Below, piece after piece: positions 26,553 to 35,579 of a stretch of DNA of 64,000 nucleotides (position 1 is the first letter of the stretch; every line of letters begins with the position of its first letter). The position numbers were made by a program, and so were the translations under genes. Source of the stretch: Gracilibacillus massiliensis (GTDB lineage Bacteria > Bacillota > Bacilli > Bacillales > Amphibacillaceae); the NCBI RefSeq assembly GCF_001458115.1, contig NZ_CZRP01000013.1, positions 682,001-746,000 of the forward strand, in the 5' to 3' direction. The notes below the pieces were generated by a model. That model was not told the DNA's origin and did no database searches. It was given only the letters and a program-made list of their open reading frames with translations.

Positions 26553-27398
26553 ATGAATAAACGTATAGGAACGATTCAAACGTTGGAAGTAGTAAGAGAA
26601 ATGGATACAGGTTATGTGCTGGAAGACGATATTCTTTTGCACCATAATGAAGCAGACTCCGATCTTGAAGAAGGACAATTTGTCGAAGTTTTTCTTTATC
26701 AAAATAAAAAAGCCCAAACGATTGCGACGACTCAATTACCACGCGTTCAAGTTGATCACTACGGTTGGTCGGAAGTCGTTGCAGTTTTGCCACACATAGG
26801 TGTTTTTGTAAACATTGGTACAACTAAGGAAATTCTTGTTTCAAAAGATGATCTTCCACTATTTGAAGATGTATGGCCAATAGCAGGCGATCAGCTCTAT
26901 GTCACGTTAGGCAATGATCAAAAAGGACGTCTACTCGCACTTCCTGCAACAGAAAGCATATTTGAGAGAGAATTTGAAGCAGCACCAGAGGACTTATTTA
27001 ACAAAAAAATCAGTGGACGTATTTATCGTACAGGTCGAGAAGGTTCTGTATGTATAACGGAAGAAGGGTATCGCGGTTTTATCCATCATAGCGAACAAAA
27101 AGAAGAGCCACGCTTAGGCGAACGAGTGGAAGGTCGAGTGATTGATGTCAAAGAGGATGGCACAATCAATATGTCGTTAAGACCGTTAAAAAAGGATAGT
27201 ATCGGTGAGGATGCGGAAGCAATATTAACATATCTCGAAGAAAATGATGGCATTATTCACTTTTCTGACAAAAGTGATCCAGAAGCAATCCGAGATACGT
27301 TTCATATAAGTAAAGCGGCATTCAAACGAGCGCTCGGAAAATTGATGAAGGAAAGAAAAATCAAACAAGACAATGGAAAGACGTATTTAATACGGTAA
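26553..27398 (+). CDS. cvfB: S1-domain RNA-binding protein CvfB (YitL)
   Basis: This 281-residue protein matches the CvfB/YitL family. It has tandem S1-like RNA-binding domains (the third, about 145-215, with ISGRIYRTGREGSVCITEEGYRGFIHHSE and VEGRVIDVKEDGTINMSLRP) and a C-terminal winged helix (about 225-281, ILTYLEENDGII...KAAFKRALGKLMKE). In Staphylococcus aureus CvfB is known to bind RNA and affect virulence gene expression. The ATG at 26553 follows GAAGG and gives the family's usual start; a longer frame from 26472 lies inside the leader terminator. The structured leader suggests expression is tuned by premature termination. Confidence 0.92.
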   Translation: MNKRIGTIQTLEVVREMDTGYVLEDDILLHHNEADSDLEEGQFVEVFLYQNKKAQTIATTQLPRVQVDHYGWSEVVAVLPHIGVFVNIGTTKEILVSKDDLPLFEDVWPIAGDQLYVTLGNDQKGRLLALPATESIFEREFEAAPEDLFNKKISGRIYRTGREGSVCITEEGYRGFIHHSEQKEEPRLGERVEGRVIDVKEDGTINMSLRPLKKDSIGEDAEAILTYLEENDGIIHFSDKSDPEAIRDTFHISKAAFKRALGKLMKERKIKQDNGKTYLIR

Positions 27399-27446
27399 TG
27401 TCTTTAAAAGAGAATTTAACTGCTTTACCGATGATTCTAAAATCGG

Positions 27447-27583
27447 CTTCACGGGAATTCACCTCCTCTTGACGGGAATCATCTTGTTCTTCACGGGAAT
27501 TAAGTTCATCTTGACAGGAATAAGCAGCGATTCCCGTGAAGAGACGGAGAATTCCCGTCTACAGCGAGTTAATTCCCGTTAAC
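27447..27583. repeat. 21-bp phased repeat array 1 (four direct, three inverted units)
   Basis: The core CACGGGAATT or GACGGGAAT recurs with GGGAAT or AGGAAT at 27453, 27474, 27495 and 27516. ATTCCC then recurs at 27530, 27551 and 27572. All steps within each half are exactly 21 or 20-21 bp. The inverted half can pair with the direct half. It fills the gap between the convergent cvfB and MOP-transporter genes. Confidence 0.9.
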
Positions 27584-27584
27584 A

Positions 27585-28904
27585 TCATCTATTTTTTACC
27601 GTTGCAGCAGTTTTTAAAAATATCGAAAGAATAATTAATTCGAACAGAAAACCGATGGACTGGGCCAAAGCGCCAATCGATCCTCCCCCATCCGGATAAA
27701 CGAAAATAAGAATGAACAAGGAAGCGACTGCTGCCACCACGTTTCCTGTTTGCGAAAAGGACATGATCTTTGTTTTATTTCGAATCATCAAGATCCCATT
27801 GGCGAAATCAATCCAAGGGAAACAGAGTGTGAATAGTACGAAAAAGCGTAATGCCAGAATACTATGATCAAGTAATTCTCCAGATACCCCAATGATATTT
27901 TCGAAAATCCATATTCCCAGAGGCGAATAGCCAATAATCATTAACATAATGCTCGGGATCAGACTCATTATTGCCGTGAAACGAAGCACTGCACCCTGAT
28001 CTTTTGGATAAAAATTGATCACGATCTGATGTACATAGGAAGCAATACTATTCAATAAATGCACAACAGATAACGCAACTGCATAAGAAGCAATCGCAAT
28101 TTCAGCTTTCGTACTCCAGCCAAGAACTGCATTAATGGTGGGTGTGACACTGACCGCGATCAGAGATGCCACCATCAATGGGCTATAAAAACGAAAGATC
28201 TGTGATTGTTGCCTTATACGATGCTTGTCCTTTTTTTGCGGTAACTCCCTAACAATCAACCTTCCTTCCAGAACACTCACAAGTGCCTCGACCGCCATAC
28301 CAGCTAAAAAGATATATGCTCCAATATAACCATGATTCACCAAATTATTCTCAAGTAAAATCCAAGCTAAAGAAGCCATAGCTATCAAACGTATAACCAT
28401 CCCAATCGTCAGCCATTTTGTTTTTAGATTGGAGATAATCACACCTTGATACAAGCAACGAACCCCTGAAAAAATCGTAACAAACATCAGAACGCGATAA
28501 GCATCTATTGTTGGCTGAAGCATTCGATCACTAACACCTAGCAATCCAGAAAAGAAAACCTCTCCCAAAGGGGAATAAGCTAGGATAAGACTTAACAAAA
28601 AAATAGCTGCTAACACATAAAATGTCGCATTTTTCATTAATTTATAAGAAATACGGTCTCGTACTAATGTCGAGCACGTTTGTCGTAATATGACGGCACA
28701 ACGTTCTAATAAAGCAAAAAGACTCATTGCAACAGAATAGCTGGCAATGACAACCGCTGGCTCTGGCGCACGGGCCAGTGTACTATTGATAATTACATGT
28801 GAAATGGTTACCAAGCTTGCGGATAAGCCGAGCGGAATAAAAAAATATAAAAGCGTACGAAAGGAAACTTGTTGACTGTTTGAATCCGCTTTCTTTATTT
28901 TCAT
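27585..28904 (-). CDS. MOP/MATE-superfamily membrane transporter or flippase
   Basis: This 439-residue protein has about 12 membrane helices in two halves. FFIPLGLSASLVTISHVIINSTLAR opens the first and a parallel segment opens the second (YSPLMVASLIAVSVTPTINAVLG). YSPLG occurs in each half (YSPLGEVFF; YSPLGIWIF), an internal duplication typical of the MOP superfamily (MATE, PST, MurJ). The substrate is unknown; a lipid-linked sugar or a drug are both possible. Start: the ATG at 28904 is about ten bases after AGGGGC; the GTG at 28913 is too close. It stands alone and ends in phased array 1. Confidence 0.75.
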   Translation of the reverse strand: MKIKKADSNSQQVSFRTLLYFFIPLGLSASLVTISHVIINSTLARAPEPAVVIASYSVAMSLFALLERCAVILRQTCSTLVRDRISYKLMKNATFYVLAAIFLLSLILAYSPLGEVFFSGLLGVSDRMLQPTIDAYRVLMFVTIFSGVRCLYQGVIISNLKTKWLTIGMVIRLIAMASLAWILLENNLVNHGYIGAYIFLAGMAVEALVSVLEGRLIVRELPQKKDKHRIRQQSQIFRFYSPLMVASLIAVSVTPTINAVLGWSTKAEIAIASYAVALSVVHLLNSIASYVHQIVINFYPKDQGAVLRFTAIMSLIPSIMLMIIGYSPLGIWIFENIIGVSGELLDHSILALRFFVLFTLCFPWIDFANGILMIRNKTKIMSFSQTGNVVAAVASLFILIFVYPDGGGSIGALAQSIGFLFELIILSIFLKTAATVKNR

Positions 28905-28950
28905 GATGAACACGCCCCTAAATATGATCCCGGATAAGTTTTACTAGCAA

Positions 28951-28976
28951 TCAGTGGGAGTCTTATACTCCCACTG
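28951..28976. repeat. Hairpin related to the CCCCCACT repeat family
   Basis: ATCAGTGGGAG and CTCCCACTGAT form a perfect stem with a short loop, just upstream of the MOP transporter start. It resembles the first stem of repeat copy A but lacks the longer tail. Confidence 0.6.
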
Positions 28977-29080
28977 ATGAAAGTCTCATTTTATCATAGA
29001 TTAATTTTATTGATAATGCTAGTTTTAGGGACTATCCATTTAGTAACTTCATAGATTAATAAACAGTACTATTCTTCTAT

Positions 29081-31114
29081 TTAAGGTGTATCCTCACAAT
29101 CGCCAATAAAGGTTATCGGACTAGTCGCCGCCGTAAAAGCAGTTGCAAATGTATTGCCATGAAAGTCTGTTGCATTTACTGTCCACGAGCCAATATTACT
29201 AGGGCCAATCATTAACGTAATCGTGACTTCATAAATTGCATTTGGAAAGACATTTCCCGAAGCACGTGCTGTACCTCTCACTCTGGCAAACGTGTTACCA
29301 TCACATTCGATCTCAATTCTTCTACCAAGGATGAAATTAATCGTATTACCACCACTACCAAATGCAACATTGAAATTATCAACAGCAGGATTACACATTG
29401 GTGCAGCTACAAAGCATTGTACGGCTGTAACATTAATAGTTCCAGATAACGTCGACGGGGCACCATTTACGGTAATATCTGCCGTAGCAGGTGCAGATCC
29501 TCCTTGAACACCGATTCTAAATTTGCAAGGGCACTCCTCTTCCGGGCATTCTACTTGAATACAGATTGTGTCAGAGACGATGTCACCGTTGACTGTCGCA
29601 AATGCGGTTATAGTTGTTGATAATAATGGTGTTCCTTCTGGGACCGTTAGTGTAGTAGAAAAGGTACCATCTGCTGCAGTTGTGACAGGGTTCGGAGCAA
29701 ATGTACCAATCACAGGGAAATTACTGAATGTCACTTCTGCACCATCTACAGGTGCGCCATCACATAATAAGGTTCCTGATATTTCACCTTCACACGTTAT
29801 AAGTGGATCAGCTGTTAGTGTTAATTCACAATCACTGTCACATGCTACATTGACTGTAATCGAGTCAGCCAAGGCTTGCCCGTCTACTTCCGCAGAAGCT
29901 GTGATCTCGACATCTGTTGGTGGTGTTCCTGGTGGCACTGAAATCCCTGAGAAATAGTTACCATTTAATCCTGTGAACGTTGGATTTGGATTAAAATTTA
30001 CGATTGCAGGATTTGCCGTAAGTGTTACTTCTACTTCAGGAATAAAATCATTTCCACAACGGACGCGACCTGAAACAACATCATTACACTCCATTGATTC
30101 TGGCCCAAATAATAATAGTATACACGGCTCTGCTAAACAGCGAACAATCGTCGGTAATGTGATCGAAAGTGATTGCCCTTCAACAACAGTATGTGCGGTT
30201 ATTGTTATATCCGTTGGCTCAGTACCTTCTGGAACAGTTACCACTGCTTCAAAATGGCCAAATTCATTTGTAAAGGCAGGTTCAGGAGCAATAGTTACAA
30301 TATCAGGTGACGCTGTAAATGTAATTGGTGCATTCGCAACAGGCTCACCATCACAAGTTACCGTACCTGAAATCGTTCGTTCACAAACAATGACAGCAGG
30401 AACAAATAAACCAATCGAACATACATCACAAATAATCGGCACTGCATCAGCCGTTTTGTGAATCTCAATAGTCGCTTGCTGTGAGATCCAATCATACACT
30501 TTTTCTGTTCGCATACAAATTGCTTCTGTTTGTTGCAATGCAGGACTTTCATTAAATTGAACAAGCTCCTTTTTTTCTAGTGATGGTTCATCCTCACATA
30601 AAGGAGGTGGTACGATTGTTGGACATGAGGGGCGAACAAAAGGTTGTCTAGGCTGACAAAAATCGGCATTTATCTCTATCGTAGCAGGATGGATCGCTTT
30701 AATGTCTTGGCAAATGGTAAGCAATATATCTATTGATTGATAGCTTCCATTTTGACAATGGATAAATGCGTTACAAGTAAAATCCGTAATCGTGCAGCGA
30801 ACGTCGACGCCTTCTGGTGCACATAATAATACCTCTTCTATCTGACAAAAAGGAATAGGCGCCGAAGTACACGTGTCGATATTATTGGATACCTCTACAA
30901 CGATAAAACCAGATTTTCGCAATACCACTCGTTGGAGCTCAACTTCTTCTCCACTAGCTAACCGGGTTGTTACATTCTCTCTTGTTTTATTATTTATTTC
31001 TTCACATAAATGAGACGAAGGGGCAAAAGGATCAAGCCGATTACCACTTTCATCACTCAGAAAACATGAGACCACTCCACCGTTTTCAAGCAGTTCACAT
31101 AATTCAGGATTCAA
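29081..31114 (-). CDS. Cysteine-rich protein with repeated Ig-like domains
   Basis: This 677-residue protein has no signal peptide and no membrane segment. The N-terminal 230 residues are rich in Cys (for example SCFLSD, IDTCTSAPIPFCQ, NADFCQPRQ). They are followed by three Ig-like repeats of about 90 residues (about 240-510), each with a G(T/R)(V/L)xC(D/G) start, an xxxTANPxI-type strand and a TVPEGT or SVPPGT motif. A Cys-starting C-terminal domain (about 515-677, ECPCKFRIGVQGG) completes it. Cys-rich Ig-type proteins without signal peptides occur in spore coats and appendages of Bacillaceae, so a spore-surface role is possible but unproven. The start is TTG at 31114 behind TAGGTGA. No operon partners. 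Confidence 0.6.
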   Translation of the reverse strand: MNPELCELLENGGVVSCFLSDESGNRLDPFAPSSHLCEEINNKTRENVTTRLASGEEVELQRVVLRKSGFIVVEVSNNIDTCTSAPIPFCQIEEVLLCAPEGVDVRCTITDFTCNAFIHCQNGSYQSIDILLTICQDIKAIHPATIEINADFCQPRQPFVRPSCPTIVPPPLCEDEPSLEKKELVQFNESPALQQTEAICMRTEKVYDWISQQATIEIHKTADAVPIICDVCSIGLFVPAVIVCERTISGTVTCDGEPVANAPITFTASPDIVTIAPEPAFTNEFGHFEAVVTVPEGTEPTDITITAHTVVEGQSLSITLPTIVRCLAEPCILLLFGPESMECNDVVSGRVRCGNDFIPEVEVTLTANPAIVNFNPNPTFTGLNGNYFSGISVPPGTPPTDVEITASAEVDGQALADSITVNVACDSDCELTLTADPLITCEGEISGTLLCDGAPVDGAEVTFSNFPVIGTFAPNPVTTAADGTFSTTLTVPEGTPLLSTTITAFATVNGDIVSDTICIQVECPEEECPCKFRIGVQGGSAPATADITVNGAPSTLSGTINVTAVQCFVAAPMCNPAVDNFNVAFGSGGNTINFILGRRIEIECDGNTFARVRGTARASGNVFPNAIYEVTITLMIGPSNIGSWTVNATDFHGNTFATAFTAATSPITFIGDCEDTP

Positions 31115-31198
31115 TATCGGTCACCTACTTTTTGATACATCGTTAACGTATTCTATGTATCAACTTGATAAAAGGGAAGCAGATCTTTAGCCCTTTTT

Positions 31199-31272
31199 GC
31201 AACATAGGGACGGTTCTTCTGTTTCATCTCTTTATTATGAGTGAAACAGGAGAACCGTCCCCGGTGTTTCAC
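31199..31272. repeat. GGGACGGTTC bipartite hairpin element (R6)
   Basis: The left arm GCAACATAGGGACGGTTCT...TGTTTCAT (31199-31227) and right arm GTGAAACA, AGAACCGTCCCC, TGTTTCAC (31241-31272) are separated by 13 bases. It abuts the stop codon of the copD-like gene and is nearly the same as R7. Confidence 0.93.
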
Positions 31273-32364
31273 TCATACAGCAATCGAAATCATTAATGTG
31301 ATATATATACAAAGAACAACCAAACAACTACAAAGAAATGAAATAGACAATGGTAGTTTCTTTAAAAATGACCCTATCGTTAAACCTATTACAACAATAT
31401 TGAGAAAGAAAAAATAAATACTATTTTCACCGGGGGCAAAATAAACCATGCTATTCGCATTTATTTGATCGGCATCATGAAAAAACTGAAACAATGGCGA
31501 TACCATGTCACTAGAAAGATAGTTACCATATGCTGGTGATTGTTGAGAGTATATGGCCGTAATAGTAAAAATAATAAATAGAATAATCCCTTCTAAACGC
31601 AACCATGGGAGCGGATTAAACGAATCATTTTTGGATACCAAATACTTCATCAGAAATCCATTTATGAGGGCATATAAAAACAACGGCAGTAAAAATAAAT
31701 GCTTAATTAGCAAGCCTTGTCCATAGGAAACAAGCCAAGCCTTCATATAATCATCGACAAGTGTACCCATTAATAGTAAACCACTAATGACAATCGAGAA
31801 TAGGCAACCAACAGCCACGATAGTAAACCACTTGAGAAATGCCTTCCAATTATGATGATTCGTCGAACACCAGCCGATAATAAAAATAACACCTACCCAA
31901 ATAGAAGCTGCCGCTAAGTGCACAAAATCAGCTACAACACCTATAGTAGCATCAACAGTTGCAGCATGACTTGATAAAGCGATCGTCAGCATCAACCAAA
32001 AGGATAAGCACAGACCGACTACACCAAGTATCCTTTTTTCAGATAGGCGAGCCACCAACAAAAACACCAGTAACAAAAAAGTACCTATACAAGTAAAGAT
32101 CCAAGCATTCCCGACAGTATAAGTTGCAGGTACCATTTGCAAAGCTTGCCAGAGACCTATTCTATCTGAAACAAACAGAATAGTCTCAAGAACTGGAACA
32201 AAGGAAACAATAGGTATCACAATCGCCGCAACTATCAAATACGACTTTTTCATTTTTATATCCGGTCGATAACGCTCAGGCACTATCATTAATATAAAAC
32301 TGCCTGTTAGCACTGCTAAACATAAATATAATAATAATTGACTAACAACAAGAAGCAGAATCAT
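31273..32364 (-). CDS. CopD-family membrane protein
   Basis: This 363-residue integral membrane protein has about nine helices. The CopD region is the second half: LSSHAATVD, then FVHLAAASIWVGVIFIIGWC with conserved His and Trp, and later FTIVAVGCLFSIVISGLLL. CopD proteins take part in copper uptake or homeostasis with CopC, and in Bacillus the two are fused as YcnJ. Here CopC is the gene immediately upstream, three bases away, so they form a two-gene operon. The Met/His copper ligands are not obvious beyond the HAA and HLAA motifs. ATG start after AGAAGGA. Confidence 0.85.
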   Translation of the reverse strand: MILLLVVSQLLLYLCLAVLTGSFILMIVPERYRPDIKMKKSYLIVAAIVIPIVSFVPVLETILFVSDRIGLWQALQMVPATYTVGNAWIFTCIGTFLLLVFLLVARLSEKRILGVVGLCLSFWLMLTIALSSHAATVDATIGVVADFVHLAAASIWVGVIFIIGWCSTNHHNWKAFLKWFTIVAVGCLFSIVISGLLLMGTLVDDYMKAWLVSYGQGLLIKHLFLLPLFLYALINGFLMKYLVSKNDSFNPLPWLRLEGIILFIIFTITAIYSQQSPAYGNYLSSDMVSPLFQFFHDADQINANSMVYFAPGENSIYFFFLNIVVIGLTIGSFLKKLPLSISFLCSCLVVLCIYITLMISIAV

Positions 32365-32367
32365 TTG

Positions 32368-32952
32368 TTATTTCCTTCTTTTTATCATAAGAATCATACC
32401 AACCACTGCAAAAATGACAACAACTATAAAAAGGGTAATAAAAAACATATTATCTGTGCTTTCCGTTTCTTCGTTATCCGCAGCAGAAGTTTCACTTTCA
32501 GTAGTATCTGTTGTCTCTTCTTCCAGAGTTTCATCTTCACTCGTCTCCACCTCAGATTGCTCGGATGCTTCTTCCTCTTGCGTCTCTTCGGTGACAGGCG
32601 CATTAACAGTAAACATAAAGTTCCCTTCTAGCGGATGACCATCAGTACTAATAATACTCCAATTCACTTCATACTCATCATTAGGAAGCGGCTGACTAAG
32701 AGTAGCTGTAAGAGTACTTTCATCTATAATGGTATCTTGTACGTCAATCGCTTCTCCACTGGTATTAGCTATCGCTAATGTGCTTCCTTCTTCAATTGCA
32801 CCGTCAAAAATAAGAACAATATCTTCCACTTGTTCCATGACCTCTTCCCCATCTGACGGATTAGACTCCTCTAAATGGGAAAGAGCCGGTACACTTATAG
32901 CTAATGGACTGATCAATAGAATTCCTATGATCATAATAATGACACGTTTCAT
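32368..32952 (-). CDS. CopC-domain protein with C-terminal membrane anchor
   Basis: This 194-residue exported protein has a signal peptide (about 1-25, ending ALS). A CopC domain follows immediately (HLEESNPSDGEEV..., about 26-120) with the typical DGHPLEGNFMFTV end. An acidic Glu/Thr/Ser-rich linker (about 122-165) and one membrane helix with IKRRK close the chain. CopC domains bind copper outside the membrane; the N-terminal His kept after cleavage is a usual ligand. The extension makes it membrane-tethered. Ribosome site TTAGGAGGA; ATG start. Confidence 0.88.
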   Translation of the reverse strand: MKRVIIMIIGILLISPLAISVPALSHLEESNPSDGEEVMEQVEDIVLIFDGAIEEGSTLAIANTSGEAIDVQDTIIDESTLTATLSQPLPNDEYEVNWSIISTDGHPLEGNFMFTVNAPVTEETQEEEASEQSEVETSEDETLEEETTDTTESETSAADNEETESTDNMFFITLFIVVVIFAVVGMILMIKRRK

Positions 32953-33121
32953 ATATTTATTCCTCCTAATATTTCCTACACAAATTCAATCTCTAAAATA
33001 TTATAAGGTGAAAAAGAAATGAAGATAATACCCCTTAAGAGTGATTTTAAATGCTCAAATACTCATCCTGATCATTTAATGTTAAAATATAGACATATTT
33101 GAAATAGAAAAAGGTGAAAAC

Positions 33122-33949
33122 TTGACATACAATCAAATTAAATGGCTGATTTTGCTTACACCTACGATCACCATCGCACTATGGGAATATATAAGACATG
33201 AATTTTTACTGCCCTATATTTCAATGGAAGTTGGAAATTACCTTTCCCCCTTCCTTGTCTTTGTTGTGACACTCGTTTTTCTCCGTCACTTGTTTACTAG
33301 ATTAGAACACATGCAAAATGAATTAAGACAAGAAAAAACAAAAAAAATTGAACTAATAGAGAGAGACAAGTTAGCAAAAGAATTACATGATGGCATTGCC
33401 CAATCGCTATTTCTGCTTTCCGTAAAAATGAATAAATTCAACAGAAAGAATCAATTAGAGCATGATCAAGACTTTCAAAAAATGAAGCAAACGTTACAAC
33501 ATATCCATGATGATACACGTCAAGCTATTACGAATTTGAAATATACTCCAAATCAAACACCAATAAGCTGGAGAGAAACGATCAACCAATTTCTCGATGA
33601 AATTAAATCAAATCACTCGATCAACATTCATCTTCAATGGCATATCAGTGAGGATATGCTAACTGCTAAAGAAAAAGTAGAGTTATTTGCTTGTATGAAA
33701 GAAGCGGTCATGAATGTGATCAAGCATGCAAATACCAATGAAATGTGGATCAACGCATTTGAACAACAAAATGGTTGGATATGTCAAATCAAAGATCGTG
33801 GAATTGGATTTTCAGATACAGCCTTACGAAATAGCAAAGGTTATGGCCTACATATTCTAAAAAATCGTGCTATTGATATGAACTGGCATTTTTCCCTTGA
33901 ACGAAAAGAGAACGAAACAACCATTACTCTAAAAAAGGAGCAAAGCTAA
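33122..33949 (+). CDS. Sensor histidine kinase, NarL-partner type (HisKA_3)
   Basis: This 275-residue kinase has two membrane helices at the N terminus (about 8-22 and 36-58) and almost no external loop. A short coiled linker leads to the dimerisation domain with the phosphorylated His in ELHDGIAQSLFLLS (about 85-98). The ATP-binding domain has KEAVMNVIKHAN, DRGIGF and GYGLHILKNR. The form is like LiaS/YdfH-type intramembrane sensors. The start is TTG at 33122, preceded by AAAGGTG. The response regulator gene begins directly after the stop codon, so the pair is one operon. Signal unknown; it is divergent from copC/copD, so copper or envelope stress is a possible but unsupported cue. Confidence 0.9.
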   Translation: MTYNQIKWLILLTPTITIALWEYIRHEFLLPYISMEVGNYLSPFLVFVVTLVFLRHLFTRLEHMQNELRQEKTKKIELIERDKLAKELHDGIAQSLFLLSVKMNKFNRKNQLEHDQDFQKMKQTLQHIHDDTRQAITNLKYTPNQTPISWRETINQFLDEIKSNHSINIHLQWHISEDMLTAKEKVELFACMKEAVMNVIKHANTNEMWINAFEQQNGWICQIKDRGIGFSDTALRNSKGYGLHILKNRAIDMNWHFSLERKENETTITLKKEQS

Positions 33950-34597
33950 ATGCAGCCGTTTCGTGTACTTATTGTTGACGATCACACACATGCAAGAGAA
34001 GGTATTAGAGAAATATTAGAAGAATATAAAGATTTCATTATAGTTGGTGAGGCGAAAAATGGGCTGGAAGCCTTCCAACTCACAAAGGAATTAATGCCTG
34101 ATGTTATTTTAATGGATATTAATATGCCTGTAATGAATGGAATGGAAGCAACCAAGAGAATCAAACTGCAATTTCCGTTTGTGAAAATCGTAATCATAAC
34201 TGTATCTGATGACATAACGGATTTATTCGACGCCTTAAAAAATGGGGCACAAGGATATTTATTAAAAAATATTCAGTCAGAAACTTGGATAGAGCATCTA
34301 AAAGCTTTTGCACTGGATGAGGTACCGATGTCAAAAGAAATCGCATTGCAAATCTTAAAAGAATTCCCTCAAAACCAGACTAAAAAAGATAAAAACATTC
34401 CCTTATCCAACAGGGAATTAGAAGTACTGCAATTAGTAGCAAAAGGACTATCTAATCGTACTATTTCAGATAGTCTCTATTTATCAGAACACACAGTAAA
34501 AAGCCATTTAAAAAATATATTAAGTAAACTTCATCTCGAAAATCGGGTACAGCTTACCAGCTATGCTTATAAGCAAGGGTTGATGGATTTCGAATGA
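33950..34597 (+). CDS. Response regulator, NarL/LuxR type
   Basis: This 215-residue protein has a receiver domain (about 1-120) with DD at 10-11, the phosphorylated Asp in VILMDINMPVMNG and Lys in GYLLKN. A LuxR-type helix-turn-helix follows (about 145-210, LSNRELEVLQLVAKGLSNRTI...SEHTVKSHLKNIL). The ATG follows the kinase stop codon without a gap, which points to translational coupling. Targets are unknown. Confidence 0.92.
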   Translation: MQPFRVLIVDDHTHAREGIREILEEYKDFIIVGEAKNGLEAFQLTKELMPDVILMDINMPVMNGMEATKRIKLQFPFVKIVIITVSDDITDLFDALKNGAQGYLLKNIQSETWIEHLKAFALDEVPMSKEIALQILKEFPQNQTKKDKNIPLSNRELEVLQLVAKGLSNRTISDSLYLSEHTVKSHLKNILSKLHLENRVQLTSYAYKQGLMDFE

Positions 34598-34680
34598 TCT
34601 TTTTTTCATAAACTGACTTTCCATTGATCATTAGCGAAACTCACCCAGGAAGCTGTCCTAAAAATATGGGAGGTAAGGTG

Positions 34681-35520
34681 ATGAAGCAACATTTCCGGGT
34701 TGGAGAATTAGCAAAGTTATTTCAACTTTCGACCTCAAAGCTTCGGTACTATGATGAGATCGGCATATTTCAACCTAAATATACGGATCCAAACAGCCGG
34801 TATCGTTACTATACTATTGATCAATTCATCGTATTGGATACCATTATTTTCTTAAAGAAGAATGGATTTTCAATCAAAGATATACAGAGCCATTTAGAGC
34901 AAAGAACTCCAGAAAATACAAAAGAGCTTCTTGAACAAAAACTGATAGAGGTAGAGGCAGAAACAGAAAGACTAAAGAAGGTTTCTGAAAAAATCAAAGG
35001 CAAAATTGCCACGATTGATGAGGGACTTTCTCTTTCTGCAAACCCTACCTTAATTTATCGTTCCTTTCCAGCGCGAGCAATTTCTTATCTCTATAATGAT
35101 GAACCGATTGATTTAATGAAAGAAGCAGATATGTTGTATTTAAATGATTTAGAAGAACTCTCATTAACTGGAATTGATTATCCCGGATTTTTCACAGGCG
35201 ATTTTGGATCGATCGTGGAACTAGATAGTCTTTTTAACGAAGGACCTGTTAAGTATCAAGCTGTTTTTGAAGTACTTCATGAGGAAAAAGATGGTTTAAA
35301 AACATCGTATTTGAACGCTGGCAAATACGCGTGTTATCCACACCTTGGATCATATGAAACCATTAAATCAAGTTATATTTCTGCATTGAAAAAGTTGGAA
35401 CAAGATGGCTATCGCGTTTCTGGTCCCCCGATCGAAATAGCCTTGCTTGACGAGTCGGTCATTCAAGATGAAACAGCTTATTTAAACTGGATTCAAATAC
35501 CAGTAGAAAAAAACAATTGA
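34681..35520 (+). CDS. MerR-family transcriptional activator with GyrI-like effector domain
   Basis: This 279-residue regulator has a MerR winged helix (about 1-70, FRVGELAKLFQLSTSKLRYYDEIGIFQPKY...RYRYYTIDQFIVLDTI) and a dimerisation coiled coil (about 80-120). A GyrI-like ligand-binding domain (about 125-279, with YLNAGKYACYPHLGSYETI) ends the protein. This is the layout of BmrR/Mta-like multidrug sensors, which twist long-spacer promoters when a ligand binds. The next gene is a MATE pump with just such a promoter (35517-35547), so control of the pump is strongly suggested. The ATG at 34681 follows GGGAGGTAAGGTG; a longer frame from 34624 has no support. Confidence 0.9.
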   Translation: MKQHFRVGELAKLFQLSTSKLRYYDEIGIFQPKYTDPNSRYRYYTIDQFIVLDTIIFLKKNGFSIKDIQSHLEQRTPENTKELLEQKLIEVEAETERLKKVSEKIKGKIATIDEGLSLSANPTLIYRSFPARAISYLYNDEPIDLMKEADMLYLNDLEELSLTGIDYPGFFTGDFGSIVELDSLFNEGPVKYQAVFEVLHEEKDGLKTSYLNAGKYACYPHLGSYETIKSSYISALKKLEQDGYRVSGPPIEIALLDESVIQDETAYLNWIQIPVEKNN

Positions 35521-35547
35521 CATTAAAGTAACTTGAAGGTTTATACT
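35517..35547 (+). promoter_or_regulatory. MerR-type promoter with 19-bp spacer
   Basis: -35 TTGACA (35517-35522) overlaps the regulator's stop codon and -10 TATACT is at 35542-35547, giving 19 bp between them instead of 17. The spacer contains the imperfect palindrome AACTTGAAGGTT, a standard MerR-type operator. Confidence 0.85.
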
Positions 35548-35579
35548 TTCTCTTGTATGAAATTGCAGGAGGAATAAAA

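Noticed and set aside
27447-27583. Regular repeats that could be taken for a CRISPR array
   Set aside because: The units are short and degenerate at a 21-bp period, leave no real spacers, and switch to inverted orientation halfway. No cas genes are near.
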